A DNA stretch of 64,000 nt from Lates calcarifer (taxonomy: Eukaryota > Chordata > Actinopteri > Centropomidae): NCBI RefSeq assembly GCF_001640805.2, contig NC_066844.1, forward strand, positions 1,173,928 through 1,237,927. The letters are read 5' to 3'. The position numbers and the translations under genes are program-made. The notes under the pieces are model-generated. The model saw only the letters and a list, made by a program, of their open reading frames with translations, did no database searches and was not told where the DNA came from. The first letter of the stretch is position 1; every line of letters starts with the position of its first letter. Shown here one piece after another: positions 21,371 through 32,639 of the stretch.

Positions 21371-21598
21371 CAGTCAGTGTGTTTCTGGTTAAATGTCTGA
21401 AATAAGGTCTGTGGTTTTAACACAAGCTCAAGACATTTTCAGGTTTTATTCTCCGACATAAAATGGGTCAGTAAATCCCCCACTCCTGATGTTTGAAGCT
21501 TTTACGTGTCTTAAAAAAGGCGGTTGCTAACGAGTGTCTAAATGAGACTACAGAGGTTGTCGGGGACGTTAACATGAAAACCCATCTACTCACCAGTC
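21371..21598 (-). repeat. Family B dispersed repeat, inserted in family A
   Basis: Near-complete copy: 'gtgtttctggttaaatgtct', 'acaagctcaagacattttca', 'atcccccactcctgatgttt', 'aaggcggttgctaacgagtg', 'actacagaggttgtcgggga' and 'gttaacatgaaaac'. Compared with 59868-60143 it is inverted and lacks the 'gctaacatgctaactta' end. Confidence 0.85.
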
Positions 21599-21599
21599 C

Positions 21600-23385
21600 A
21601 CCTTTACAGCCTCGTTGTGTTTCTACTCACGCTCTTTCAAACTCTCACTAACTTTCTAAGAAGAAAGGCTTTTGTAGAAGAGCTCAGAGCTAAATGAAAT
21701 GACCAGTTGGAAGTAATAAACAGAAAAATGTGAGCGGATAAATGGTTGGATTTCCTGCTCCAGCTCCCTGGTTAAACTAAACTTAAATGGTTGATCTGCA
21801 CTTTTACCCCAACCTCTGCATTCAAACCTCCAGCAGCCCTGTCGCTGCATTTAGCTTTTCCACTGCTAACACCGTTGACACCTTTCGTTCTTATCCACGG
21901 TGACGTGCAGCGAGTGCAACATTTCAGTCTGTTTCAATTACTGAAACATCACCGTTAGAAGCCACTGAAAGTGCGAAGAGCAAATGCTACAGAACCCTGG
22001 GATGTATTAAGAGTAATATAAGACAAAAGGTGCACAGATGGAAACGCAGACAAATAAAAAAGCAAGGACAGAGGTGAGAGGAATTTCATTTTATTTCATG
22101 ATAACAGCATATTGGATCGCACAGGGGAGACAATATGGGAGAGAGGGCCATGACTCAGAGGGGAGAGGTGACACAACACACTTTATGAGAGGATGTGTTT
22201 TTAATACCACAACAGAAGATACAGAAAGCAGAGACAACAAAACTGATTATTAACGTCTTTGTATTTACAAAGAAAGCTTCAGAAATGAGTCATTTATCAG
22301 CAGTGTCGACTGGGAGACATCTTTATATGAAGAAGAATCTGCTGAACATCGCCCAGGTGTCTGAATGCAGAGGGTGCCCTGGCGTGGGGCCGGACTAATG
22401 CTTGGAGGTCCCACGGAGGCTGCTGCTCCATTAGCAGCCTCGTACATCAGCAGCAGAGTTCGATACGAGCAGCCAGCGGACGGACTAGAGGGAAACGACC
22501 CTGGAGAATTTGAGGATGGTTGAAGACAGATGGGTTGTAGTGGTCTGGATGAACAGCAGAGAATCTGTACTTATGTTGGAAGGCTGGTGAAGTCCTGCAA
22601 GACAGACAAGCAAAAATCTTTCTACAGCCATTTTTAAGTCTACACACTCGTCATTTGGCAAGACAAGAGTGTGTCCTGCCAAAAAATAGTCTGTGAGTGC
22701 CACTTTAAATTGAGTGGCACATGGTGCTTAGAAATACTAATATTTTTATGGTTTTATCATCTAAGTGTTGAAAAAATAAGATGGGTGAATGCAAACTGCT
22801 GCTGATTTAAAGGAGCTTTTTGTTGAGTAAGCTTGAGGTAAGACGAGCCCCAGCTTCAGTACAGACACCAGTCACCCCCCCCCCACCCCACCCCACCTGA
22901 AAACAAAAGGCCATGAACTCCACTAATGATGTGTTTGGATGCTGCTGGGTAGTTTACTCACTGTGCTGAACCATGAACAATGTTTACTACAGATACACTC
23001 CTGTCCTACAAATGCAGGCCAACAGGTGTCTCCTGAGGCACATCCTTCTGTTTAGTTTCGACTGTCCTCACCGGCACAGTCAAACTGGCCATGGGGCATA
23101 CAGTGACGAATCCCAGTGGACCGGCGGATCTTCAGAAAATCCATAAATCCTCTTTACAGGCCGTCTGCCCCCCCAAAGGCTGGACCCGGCGGATAAACCC
23201 AGGGCTGAATTTCTCTCCCAGTACATCTCTGCTCACCAGAAAAAATCCCAGCATCCTTGAAATAGGGTACATTTTACCTGAACTCTCTCAGCAGCAAAAG
23301 TTACTGTAAAAGTTGTCTGATGTTTTCTGACCATGACCAGAATCTAACCGTAAATGTGCTATATCTAAGTTTTTGATATCGCTAC
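21600..23385. other. Non-coding stretch, no gene supported
   Basis: Overlapping frames of 60-72 codons on both strands at 22195-22703 resemble no family I recognise and lack splice sites. A C-run lies at about 22877-22885. 22080-22200 ('atgataacagcatattggat') is complex and single-copy and may be conserved non-coding DNA. Confidence 0.35.
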
Positions 23386-23388
23386 CTA

Positions 23389-23620
23389 GCCAGTCTTAGC
23401 ATTAGCAGCTGTTTACTCACCAGACAAGAGCTGTCTCCAATGGAATGAAAACAACTCTAATGTTTTGCTTCTAGCTTTCTCACTTCTTTCTTACTTCTGC
23501 TGGAGTTAGCATGCTAACCAGCTAGCCCTGGCCTGCCTGGTCGTCTCATCACTTTCCGATAGCAACTCACTGTAGTGTCAAGACTGCCCTGAGGAAGTAG
23601 TGCTGCTCAGAGGGCGTATT
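23389..23620 (+). mobile_element. Family F TIR element, copy 1
   Basis: Starts with 'cttagcattagcagctgttt' and continues 'actcaccagac', 'gagctgtctcc', 'ttagcatgctaaccagctag', 'tcatcactttccgatagc' and 'gtcaagactgccctgagga'. It is repeated at 23685 and 29395. The copy at 29395 shows that the family has inverted ends. Confidence 0.7.
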
Positions 23621-23684
23621 ATAATCACCATCACCACCTGCTTCTGGCGAGAAACCAAGTTTGGTGGCAGAGAAATATCTACGC

Positions 23685-24205
23685 AATGTTAGCATTAGCA
23701 GCTGTTTACTGACCTGTCTCCAGCGGTGGAAATCAACGCCAATGTTTTGCTTCTAGTTTTATCACTTCTTTTCATTTACTGAAGTTGGCATGCTGATCAG
23801 CCAGCCCCAACCAGCCTGGACGTCTTGTAACCTTCCGATAGTCAAGTCAGTTTTATTTAGTTATCTCAAGGTGTTTTTCATGGAGAGCATAAGAGAGACG
23901 CAACAATTCCCAGAGAAGGAAAAACTTCTTTTTAAGAGGCAGAAACCTCGAGCAGAACCAGACTCATCTGGCGTCAAAATGTGAAGTGGTATTAATAAGA
24001 AGATAACAGCAATAATGGTAATGACAGGTCTAATAGTAACAATAGTAGCAGGAACGACATTGTTGAAACCTCCTGGAGATGAATCTGAGGAACATGACTT
24101 TGACTGGTTGGTTTAAGATGCTACGACGTCCTTCCTGTAGCGTCAAGACTGCCCTGAAGAAGTAGCACTGCTCAGTGCACGTATTCTTACCATCACCATA
24201 AACAG
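23685..24205 (+). mobile_element. Family F TIR element, copy 2, interrupted
   Basis: It opens with 'atgttagcattagcagctgt' and runs to 'accttccgatag' at about 23840. The continuing family sequence 'tgtagcgtcaagactgccct' resumes only near 24132. About 290 bp of foreign sequence lie between (see 23841-24128). Confidence 0.7.
23841..24128 (+). mobile_element. Insertion in family F with 'gaaacctcgagcagaacca' repeat
   Basis: The left part has 'aattcccagagaaggaaaaa' and 'ggcagaaacctcgagcagaa', the core of a frequent fish interspersed repeat ('aggaagaaacctcgagcagaaccaggctca'). The right part has 'attgttgaaacctcctggag' and 'atgactttgactgg', echoed at 36704-36750 ('attgttgaaacctctttgag'). The class is unknown. 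Confidence 0.6.
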
Positions 24206-24209
24206 AAAT

Positions 24210-24840
24210 TAGTGTACGAGCAGCAGGTTTTAAATCCCTCCTGAGTCAGTTTGAACCCGTCGTATTCAGGGTCATATATCCTCCATTGAGGATGTCATGG
24301 CCTCAGTATTTCTAAAATCCTATCCCAGCTGTTTTCCCCCAGAAGCAGCAAGAAATCAAATTTGTTGTTTATTAGGAAAAACGTAATGAATTCAAAAACA
24401 TGCACATCAATGTAAAAAACCCACTTTCTGGTTGTATCACCCCCCCCGTCCCAAAAATCCCACCACGGTGTGTTGTTTTCATCACAGCCCAGCAGAAACT
24501 CGCAGTGTTTGAAAAACCTACTTTCACACTGGAGAAATGAAAACACTGTTTGCTTTAGAGAGGGTTTAATTATTACTAATCTTTGATGTGTGCTCCAGAG
24601 AACACCCCCCTCCATCTGCGGTCATTTTCAGTGCACTTTGATGTTAAATGAGTTATAAGGATTTTAGAAATTCAGAGCAAGCAAAGTAATGTTTCATTTT
24701 CCAGACAGAAAAAATCCAAGACTCTAATGCAAGTTATTCACATATTGACCTGAAGTGGTGGTGAAATTGTGTATCACGCATCGTGTACCTTAGATATTAC
24801 TTGATATTATTAACAGTAGGTCCTTCTCTTCATGGATCAT
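24210..24840. other. Non-coding stretch, no gene supported
   Basis: A 106-codon minus-strand frame (24615-24295) spans a C-run at about 24440-24447 and has no family pattern. No element is recognised. Confidence 0.35.
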
Positions 24841-24844
24841 ACCA

Positions 24845-26075
24845 GTCTTAAATCAGTGCTGATTCTTTTCAGCTGCTCTTTGCTGGGGGCTTTTAGTTTC
24901 TCTACCTTTAAAATACTCCAAAGATTTTCTATTAGATGTAAGTTGGGGACACACTTGACCCGGTCATAGTTTTCACTTTATATTCCTCTGTGCCGGCGAC
25001 GGCTGTGGCCAGAGGCAGTTTGTTTTCAGATTGTCTTTCCGTCTCATTCTCGTGAGCGTGATATTTCAGTAACACCTTGAGGGAAATTTCTTCAGTTTTG
25101 GTGCAAACATTCACTCAGGACTCGAGGGCTGCGGTTGAATAGTCTTTTTGTGTAGGAAGGTTCCTAACTGAATGAAATGACCCTGAAGTATCTCAGTGGC
25201 AGCTGTGATCAGAGCTGGTTCAGTTCTCTAAATCTTAAGGAAAGGAGCTTTAGTGCTTCCTATCTTATCTCCTTCCTTCCTTTACCAAAGGAAAGGAGAG
25301 AATGAATTCTCATAATTCCTTGCAGCAGCAGCGTTTAAAGCGACACAAACACGTAGACACAACAGAGCTCCTGTTTATATTCGTGACACAATCCAAAACG
25401 TATGAAAATAGAAATAAAATATAAAAATAAAAATAGATTTCTTCTCTTTCAGATCCTACAGCACTGAGTTCGTCACTGTACATGTCCTCCATGTTTTCTT
25501 ATCATTTCTCCACATCTTGACGTTTTCCATCGAGGTCGAGGAGAAGTGGTTAGGAAAGGAGATTTTTTTAAGCAGCCAAGGTCGAACTGATTAGAAGTTG
25601 GTGGTCAAAGGTCAAAGGTTAATTTCACTCTGACCACAGAACACATTTTTGGCTGCAAGGATTCACACGTTCATTAACTGCAAGACGATAATTACAGTTT
25701 GTTCTTTCAAAACTCTTGGATCATTGTCATGTTGGAATATTCCTCCTCTGCCAAGCTTCTTGAGAGCAGGAGTCATCTTTTCAGTCAGCGTTTGGGTTTC
25801 CAGACAGACTTGCCTTCACACTGTAAATGTCATCTCCCCTGCACCTTTTGCCTGAGCAGTCACTGTGGTATTCTTGGCCAGATCCACACCAACAAATATA
25901 TTTTGGTTTCATCCAACCAGCGAATGTGCTGCCAACATTCATCACACTTCTTTACATGTTCTCTGACAAAGTTTAATCTGCTGTTTTGTGACCAGCGGTT
26001 TTCTTCTTGGACGCCGTCTGTAGAGGTCGATTTCACTCAGCGTCCTTCACGCCGTCTGATCAGTTACTGAAACTC
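24845..26075 (-). pseudogene. Tc1-like transposase relic split by nested insertions
   Basis: On the minus strand the frame near 25990-25890 reads RLNFVREHVKKC and WLDETKIY, the Tc1 region with the first catalytic Asp. Near 25735-25705 is FQHDNDP with the second Asp. The third motif, PNLHLIENLWSILK (family: PDLNPIENLW), appears only at about 24960-24905. Intact Tc1 proteins have these last two motifs some 90 codons apart or less, with no foreign sequence. Here about 720 bp (24970-25690), containing other repeats, lie between them. Stops occur (for example before VKSTSTDG). It is a dead copy; the order and orientation of the motifs make the identification firm. Confidence 0.75.
24990..25690 (+). 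repeat. 'Aggtcaaaggtcaaagg' repeat inserted in Tc1, itself interrupted
   Basis: 25040-25130 ('gtgagcgtgatatttcagta', 'caccttgagggaaatttctt', 'caaacattcactcaggactc') and 25575-25690 ('gaactgattagaagttggtg', 'gtcaaaggtcaaaggttaat', 'acacatttttggc') are the two halves of a frequent fish repeat that are normally adjacent. Between them, about 25134-25570 is a further insertion containing 'aatcttaaggaaaggagc' and an A-rich part at about 25405-25440. A fragment of the same family is at 40385-40490. Confidence 0.65.
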
Positions 26076-26085
26076 CAGTTTCCTC

Positions 26086-26270
26086 TGGCAACCCAGGAAA
26101 CGACATGACGCAACCAGAACTACTCCTGCTGCTGCTCTGCTTCATGCTGAGCCAACCTCCTCACTGCAAACAAATCCATAGGGGTTTTTTTTAAGTGTTA
26201 GTTTTATTTTTTCTACAAATTACGCCTTGCAGCTTAAAACTTTAGCAGCTGCATGTGACAGCATGAGATA
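26086..26270 (+). repeat. Family G direct repeat, copy 1
   Basis: Shares 'caacccaggaaac', 'ctactcctgctgctg', 'catgctgagccaacctc', 'actgcaaacaaatccatagg' and 'cttgcagcttaaaactttag' with 27491-27655 in the same orientation. The copies are 1.4 kb apart. Copy 1 has an extra T-rich segment in the middle. The class is unknown. Confidence 0.75.
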
Positions 26271-26274
26271 GTTT

Positions 26275-27485
26275 TTTTGGGAAAATGTGGCTTTAATGAA
26301 CTGCACACTTGATTATGTTTCATCAACAAGAAGGGAAGTGACAAAACTAGGTTTGGTTTTAAGGTGGTATGGCTCTTCGTGTACCTCCTAACCACTGTTT
26401 CAGCTCATGTTCAGCAGCCTATTGATGCTCTTCTTCTTAATAAAGTCTCACAGTCTGGTTTCTTATTATTCGGGGAGTTCCTCACCATGTGGAGCCATCC
26501 TGCTTTACACATAACTCAGGCCAAAACTGAGGAAGCTGCGGTGTTCACACATTATTTTATAATCTTATTCATGCAAATTAATTAGAAACCACAGGTTTGT
26601 TTTTAATTATACACAAGATCAAATGCCCGACACTTTGTAGAAATCATATGATTATTGTAAGATGGTACAGTTTCGGATCATTGAACATTTTAGTGATATT
26701 GCACGGGGGTGTACTCACCTCTGTTGTACGCTGTGTTTCAGGTTATTAGGTTGTTGTTTTTAACTTCTTTGTGAGTTTCGTGTTATGTAAGTGTTGAAGC
26801 TCATTTTAAAGCACGTTTCCTTCCACATGTGTTGTATGAAGTGTGATGCTAACTGTACATTTTCCATCAAAAGCATGAGCAAGTAGTCTCTTTGTCTCTT
26901 TAAGGCTCACAGGTACAAATCACAGGCTCTTCTTGTTGGCATACGGTAAAGCATAACTGGATAATTGGATCTGAGTTTCATTGAGGCAAATGTCTATGAA
27001 GCTGAGTTGCCATGGCAGCTCTTTTGACACTTTCCAAGTCGGTATGTAAAACCTGCGTAACCCTGCTGCTTCTGAAAAGGCCAAGAGTTGTCAAATGAGC
27101 ATATAATACTGAACCTGTCGTGTTAATTATCAATAGATTTAACACAGTTGCTATTACACAGCCTCAGATGTATCAGTCTATGTTGTAATTATGACCAGCA
27201 GATGAGGGTTTTCTCCACAAATGGCTCACACTTTCGCTGTCTGTTTGAATGTCATTTATATCCAGAGACATTATATGTGGTGCAGGTGCAGTAAATCTCA
27301 AGGACAGGAAGCAGCGAGGAACAGTATCTACACTTAACTATCCCTCTCTACAGTTACTACTGATCACACAAGCTGTAGAGTCCGGCTCTCAGGACGCGAA
27401 CAAACAGGCAGCAGCAGCAGCACCACACACAGCTCTACTTAAAAATTCACAGCTCCACTTCTTGTTTACCAAAACTAAATGAATA
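26275..27485. other. AT-rich non-coding stretch, no gene seen
   Basis: No element or exon is recognised. A short (GCA)n run lies at about 27409-27420. Chance frames are up to 77 codons. Confidence 0.4.
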
Positions 27486-27490
27486 AATGA

Positions 27491-27655
27491 TGCAACCCAG
27501 GAAACAACATGATGCAACCCAGACTACTCCTGCTGCTGTTCTGCTACATGCTGAGCCAACCTCCACACTGCAAACAAATCCATAGGAGGTTGTTTAAATC
27601 CCACCTTGCAGCTTAAAACTTTAGCAGCCCCACGTGGCAGCAAGATATAGCTTTT
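27491..27655 (+). repeat. Family G direct repeat, copy 2
   Basis: Partner of 26086-26270. It carries all shared words in order but lacks the T-rich spacer after 'aaatccatagg'. Confidence 0.75.
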
Positions 27656-27659
27656 TAAA

Positions 27660-29390
27660 CTCTTTAGCCAGCTATTTGGGTTGGTTTTGTTGGTCTGGGT
27701 TCATTATAAAATATTTGTTCTTGACTGCTGTTCCTTAAGTGACAAAAAACATGTACCTTTACTTATTTTCCATGTCATATATACACACAGTTTTAGATGG
27801 CATATCCCTTTAAAATTAAAAATGTAATTTAATGTATTGACCACAACTTATGAAAAATGTGGAAATCTTTTCCAAAACATTTCTTATCCCAGACAAAATA
27901 CCAGCGATTAACGACATTATTGCAATAATGATGAAAATATGCTTTAAACTCTGTTTGGTTGCGGCTAAATGAATGTTAACGTTAAAGGAAAAATTGTAGT
28001 AAATTACAGTAAATTCACAGGAGATCTCCGCTCTTGTCTATTTGCTATAGCTAATGTTACCTGGCTAACGTTAGCTTAATTCACTGGTGACCAAAAACAG
28101 CATCACGCCGTAACAGACATTTTGATAAATGTCAACGTTAGTATAACTGAGCCAACGCTACGTTCAGTAGCTGACAGTAACGTTAGTTAATTTTACCTGG
28201 AGTTCAGTGAACAGAGCTGGATGGATGAACTGAAATTGGAGGTGGTTTGATCTGATTTCTTTCCTTAGCGGGGGATACGATGGGTGAGCCGAGCCTTCAG
28301 CCGTGGTGACAGGATTAGCCTTTTGGAATGACTGGAAAGGCGCAGCTCCCCCTTGTGGCGATTCAGGATAAATCAATACAGGACTGTATGTTGGCTAGAG
28401 GATATTAACATTAATTATGATGTAAATTCACTACAGACAACTTGTTGTGAATGATTTTTATTGCAATGAGTGATAAAATTGTAAATCATCTAATCCTTAG
28501 TTGCATATGTGAGTACAGCTGTGAATCTACACACTGTATGTGGAGGTATGCACTTTGTTGGTTTGTGAGCTGGCAGTTAACGCAAAGAAGAAGAAGAGCA
28601 CACTACACATGTACACAAGACCTCCCTCGTCTGTTGGTAACTAAATACAGGTAGCAGGAGGAACAGGTGTGCAGGTAGAAGGGGAAGTTCCAGTGATTGG
28701 TAATGAGAAGCAGGTGAGCAGAAGGAAGGTCTGAGGACATCTGGTGGGCAGGTGGAATATGACAGGGATTGCGACGCATGGAATAACAGGTCACTTACAG
28801 TAGTTTCCAGGGCGATATAATTACACATCATTAACCGTATAGCAACAGGGTGAGTTGTTGAAATAAGTGCAGTGACACTGCCCTCACCCAGGGTTATTTT
28901 CAACGAACCCTTCTGGTGAATGTAAGTGGTTTAAACATCAGTCTCGTCTCTTTCTGGCCCCTCTGCACATCAGACCTGCAGCAAGACAAATTACATTTAA
29001 TGATAGGCTGCATGACGTGGGAAAGAAAGGGGTTATAAAAGGGAAAGGGCAGAGGATGAGGACAAGGGGGCAGACTGATGGATAGGTGTCAGAGGAAAGA
29101 ATAAAAGTAAACAGACAAAGCAGATACAGAGATTGAGACACTGCAGTTATAAATCCAAACCGGACTTTTACTTTAATATTTACCGGTGGCTGAGCTGATC
29201 TGGAGGGAGAAATAATCTAATATGGTTGAGTTAAACTTCTGTGAGCTGAGCTGCACAAACTTTTTTTTCATGTGGTTAAGTCAGAGAAAAATGTAGAGAA
29301 ATGTTTAAAGGTAAGAGCAGAAATGAAGCTGAGATATCTGAAATGAAAGACACAAGTTGTGACAGTAAAAAAAGGAGTTGTTTGTAAGTT
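27660..29390. other. Non-coding stretch, no gene supported
   Basis: 28040-28200 is dense in the palindromic word 'aacgtta' ('gctaacgttagct'). 28280-28370 is GC-richer, ending 'cccccttgtggcg', as in fish repeats. 28960-29060 ('acatttaatgataggctgca') is complex and might be conserved. A minus frame of 108 codons (28903-28577) has no recognised family. Confidence 0.35.
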
Positions 29391-29394
29391 TTTG

Positions 29395-29750
29395 TAGCTA
29401 TCGCTACATAGCTATTGTTAGCATTAGCATCTAGAAGAAATGTTGCGAGTTCAGCATCAAACTTGTTTCCTTTACTCACTCAAAAGCTGTCTCCAGCTGG
29501 GGAAAGCACCGCCAATGTTCTGTCATTTCTTTTCTTCTGCTAAAGTTAGCATGCTAACCAGCTAGCTACGGCCCAGCCTGTCAGTCTCATCACTTTCTGA
29601 TAGCACCTCCCTGTAGCATCCAGTCTGCCCTGAAGAAGCAGCTCTGCCCAGAGCTTAGAGTATTCTAACCTCTTGTTTTATAAATGCAACGAAGGCTGAA
29701 GGTCTTGGTGAGTAAACAGCTGTTAATGCTAACATTAGCAAAAAGTTGCA
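29395..29750 (+). mobile_element. Family F TIR element, copy 3, most complete
   Basis: The left end is 'attgttagcattagcatcta', followed by 'actcactcaaaagctgtctc', 'aaagttagcatgctaaccag', 'catcactttctgatagcacc' and 'agtctgccctgaagaagc'. The right end, 'gtgagtaaacagctgttaat' then 'gctaacattagc', is the inverse of the left end of the other copies. This gives terminal inverted repeats of about 30 bp around some 330 bp. No coding capacity. Confidence 0.7.
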
Positions 29751-29754
29751 CATA

Positions 29755-30455
29755 GCTCCTTTACGTCTCCTTCAGAACATGTAAATTAGTCGTATGTGAA
29801 GCAAAGACAGGATTTAGAATCATATCTTACCATGCATGTGTCGTCACTCAGCCGTAAATGAAGTGTTTGGTTCAGATAGAAAGGTTCATATAAAGCAGAC
29901 GTTCAGATCAGACTGATTCACTGATAATAAAGTAGAAATGGGTTTTGACGAGAGCAGAGTAAGAGTAACACGGACAGTTTTATAAAGAATATGAATCATT
30001 GTCGGCGAAGAATAACTTACCAGAGAGGACAAAAGTGGAGGAAATGGAGACAGATAGGTGCAGGCCTGGCTCTCCTATTAACGTCTTGTTAAGTTTTTAG
30101 TGTGGCTGTGACTAAGACGGCTTCTATCAACCTGTCTCCACTGTCGACTTTATCACACTGTTTACTGAGAGAGCTGCAAGGACAACAACTCTGGGTGCGA
30201 TGCGTTTTTCTCATATATAACCTGAGACTTTTCATGCAAAACCTGCACAATATATCCCCATATATATAGTATATGTAGGTGTGTTTCAGTTGTGGCCAAC
30301 AGTGTTTGTTGTGTACGTGAGGGTTTGTGTGTTAGTTTCACGGTAACGGGCCCTGTGCCGTAGTTTATAAGGTTTATTTGGAGGTTTATGTGGTGGCGCT
30401 GGGCCTGCATATATTTCAGCAGGAAATGAGGTCATTATAGCCTCCCCCGACTCCA
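29755..30455. other. Non-coding stretch, no gene seen
   Basis: No element or exon. 30060-30135 ('ctcctattaacgtcttgtta') is complex and single-copy. Confidence 0.35.
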
Positions 30456-30456
30456 G

Positions 30457-30458
30457 AC

Positions 30459-30490
<32 letters not shown>
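30457..30490. repeat. (CA)n microsatellite, one interruption
   Basis: Two CA runs are separated by 'aa'. Confidence 0.9.
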
Positions 30491-30615
30491 TTCCCAGAGA
30501 GGCATGAGGTTGCATACTTAAACAATGACACCTCTAAACAGATGTTTGTAATTTATATGGATAATCATTAATCCCAAAACAAACAGCACCCACACACGTC
30601 CTGCATCAGCGTCTC

Positions 30616-30618
<3 letters not shown>

Positions 30619-30661
<43 letters not shown>
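30619..30661. repeat. (CA)n microsatellite
   Basis: About 21 pure CA units. Confidence 0.95.
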
Positions 30662-30663
<2 letters not shown>

Positions 30664-30999
30664 GGTATATTGACCCAATGCACGGCCCAGGTGTTTCTGA
30701 TCAGCTTTTAATATCTTTAAAAATGTTTGAGTGAAAAGCAGCTGAGACAAAAACTACTGGACTAAGTGGCAACTGTTAAACAAACTCAAGTGTAGACAGG
30801 TTTGTGGTAAAAACATAAACCGCTGCTACCTGCCGTATTTCCTGCTGTTTTCTTTTCTTCCAGGTTTATTTTCCCCTCCACATATACTGTATGTATCTAA
30901 ACCCACAGACAGTATATTTTAGAAAGTTTTAGTTGTGAAACGTCATATTTTTAGTTGAGTTGTGTTCTTGTGTTGTACCAAATGTTTAGAAGGAAATCA

Positions 31000-31330
31000 A
31001 GCTAACCAGGGTGACAGAAGTACTCGGCTTGACTTGACTTATATATATTTATAGTAGTTTATTCTGATTGATGAGTGATTGTTCATTGTTGAATAACTTA
31101 AACAGCTCATTGTGTTGCGTTTGTAGATTAAGATTCCTTCATAGTTGCTGCTAACGTTAGCCTAGCTTGTTTTTAGGTTCGGATTTCTTCAGCCACATTT
31201 TTAAGATGCTCTTTATAGATCTTGGTCATTTCTAACTGTATATTTTGACCGGATGAAGGATTTTAGTTGTTAGATGTCTGGATCTGAAGGGTTTTGAGTA
31301 GATCTATTCCTAAAATTAGACATTTTCTGT
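31000..31330 (+). repeat. Family A dispersed repeat, diverged copy
   Basis: Recognisable by 'gaagtactcggcttgacttg', 'gtagattaagattccttcat', 'gctaacgttagcctagcttg', 'ttttaggttcggatttcttc' and 'ggatgaaggattttagttg' (inverse of 'aaaatccttcatc' at 40785-40797). Confidence 0.55.
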
Positions 31331-31494
31331 TAAACCGGTAATAAGAAACTTGTATTAAAATTCAGAGTAAGAAGAAAAGAGTTTGAAATGGATTGAAACT
31401 GTTTTAGGGTTGTGATTATTTTGAGAGTTAATAAGGTCATGAGAGGTTAAATGCCCTTGAACTTGCCACCAGTTGAAACTCAAATCCAGAATAG

Positions 31495-31550
31495 AGTAGA
31501 TTAGATAGAATAGATCTTTATTGTCCCTGTTTGAAAAACAACAAAAGACG
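31495..31550. repeat. 'Ctttattgtccc' LINE-tail-like fragment
   Basis: 'agatagaatagatctttatt' and 'gtccctgtttgaaaaac' resemble the reverse complement of a fish LINE/SINE tail ('...gggacaataaagatctatct'). Only a short piece is present; compare 48045-48110. Confidence 0.4.
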
Positions 31551-31669
31551 AGGGCTGACAGGACAAGATAAAAAGATATAGAAATAGGTAGAAAATTATT
31601 ATAATTATTTCAGTTTTTCTTGAATAGCACTGAGCTGCTGCATTTGGATGCGCCACCATCTTAGTCCAG

Positions 31670-32340
31670 TTGCCCTCTTATAGCACAGATACCATGACGT
31701 GGATGACTGAGAATCTTCACAGACTTCTTCTCTTCATCATCGCTGTTTGGGTGAAACCAGTGGATGTAAATGTGGTAAAATGTGACAAAGCAACAGTCGC
31801 CACAAAACTCCAACATATTTTTCCCTTCCAGCCTCGGCACAGAAACTCCCATCATGCGTCAGTCTCAACCCCACCACCACCACCACCACTGGTTTGCCCA
31901 CTTGGCTTTTTATTGCCATCTGTATTTCAGGAGGCTGAAGTGCTACTGGAAAGTTCAACAATGCTCTCTCTTGTTAAAGTGGCCTTTTCTGAACACAAGG
32001 CCTCTGTCGCCTCTGCTTTGGCTGGAATGTTCGCCTTTACTGGAATGGAGGGGGAGACGGACAAAGACGGAGACACTGGTGATAAAGCGAGATCGGAAGG
32101 AATCTGTAAAAGAGAGGGTGGAAGAAGAGAGAGGGGAAAAGATGGAGAGCGGCATTTGGCAACTATGTGCAAGGGAGTGCCAAGAATATGCGAGTTTTCC
32201 TTGTGACCCAGGACGGGGCGATTTCAGTGATTTTAGGGTTAAAAGTGAGCTCATGACTGGACCTCAGAGAGAGAGAAATGTCAGACCTCTTGCGGCGGTG
32301 AGAGGTCAGTCAGTTATTTCACCGTTGTGCCTTTAAGACG
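31670..32340 (+). other. ORF-dense single-copy segment, coding unproven
   Basis: Two plus-strand frames of 178 (31670-32206) and 184 codons (31782-32336) overlap here, with minus-strand frames of 81 and 99 codons opposite. These are the longest frames in the window. The peptides contain a His run from 'caccaccaccaccacc' (31872-31888) and Glu/Arg/Lys-rich purine-run products, and no family pattern is visible. The small piece at 31690-31725 ('ccatgacgtggatgactgag') resembles a Penelope-like element end. The low stop density is best explained by composition; a non-repetitive conserved element is possible. Confidence 0.25.
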
Positions 32341-32600
32341 TAAAAACCCCGGTATGACTTATGAATGACAGAGGTTAAAGAAGGATGGTGAAGGAGCAGA
32401 GAAAGAAGGACTAAGATCGATCAGTGGGGTTGATGTGCCCGGCGGACCATTAAACTGGGTGTCAGAAGACAGGGTTTCTGCCAGCCAAAGTTTCACCGCA
32501 TCAGAATTTACAGCGGGCCTCACCCCTCTAAGCATTCCCATAAAACACTGGGGATCCATTGTTGTACAGGCAGACCCTTGACTGAAGCAGCAGAGCAGAG
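32330..32600. promoter_or_regulatory. Candidate conserved non-coding block
   Basis: Complex single-copy words include 'catcagaatttacagcgggc', 'ctcacccctctaagcattcc' and 'cactggggatccattgttg'. There is no splice-bounded frame and no repeat match in the window. Confidence 0.27.
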
Positions 32601-32639
32601 GTGATGGAGGTTTACTGCAGAAATACAGTCAGAGCAGAG

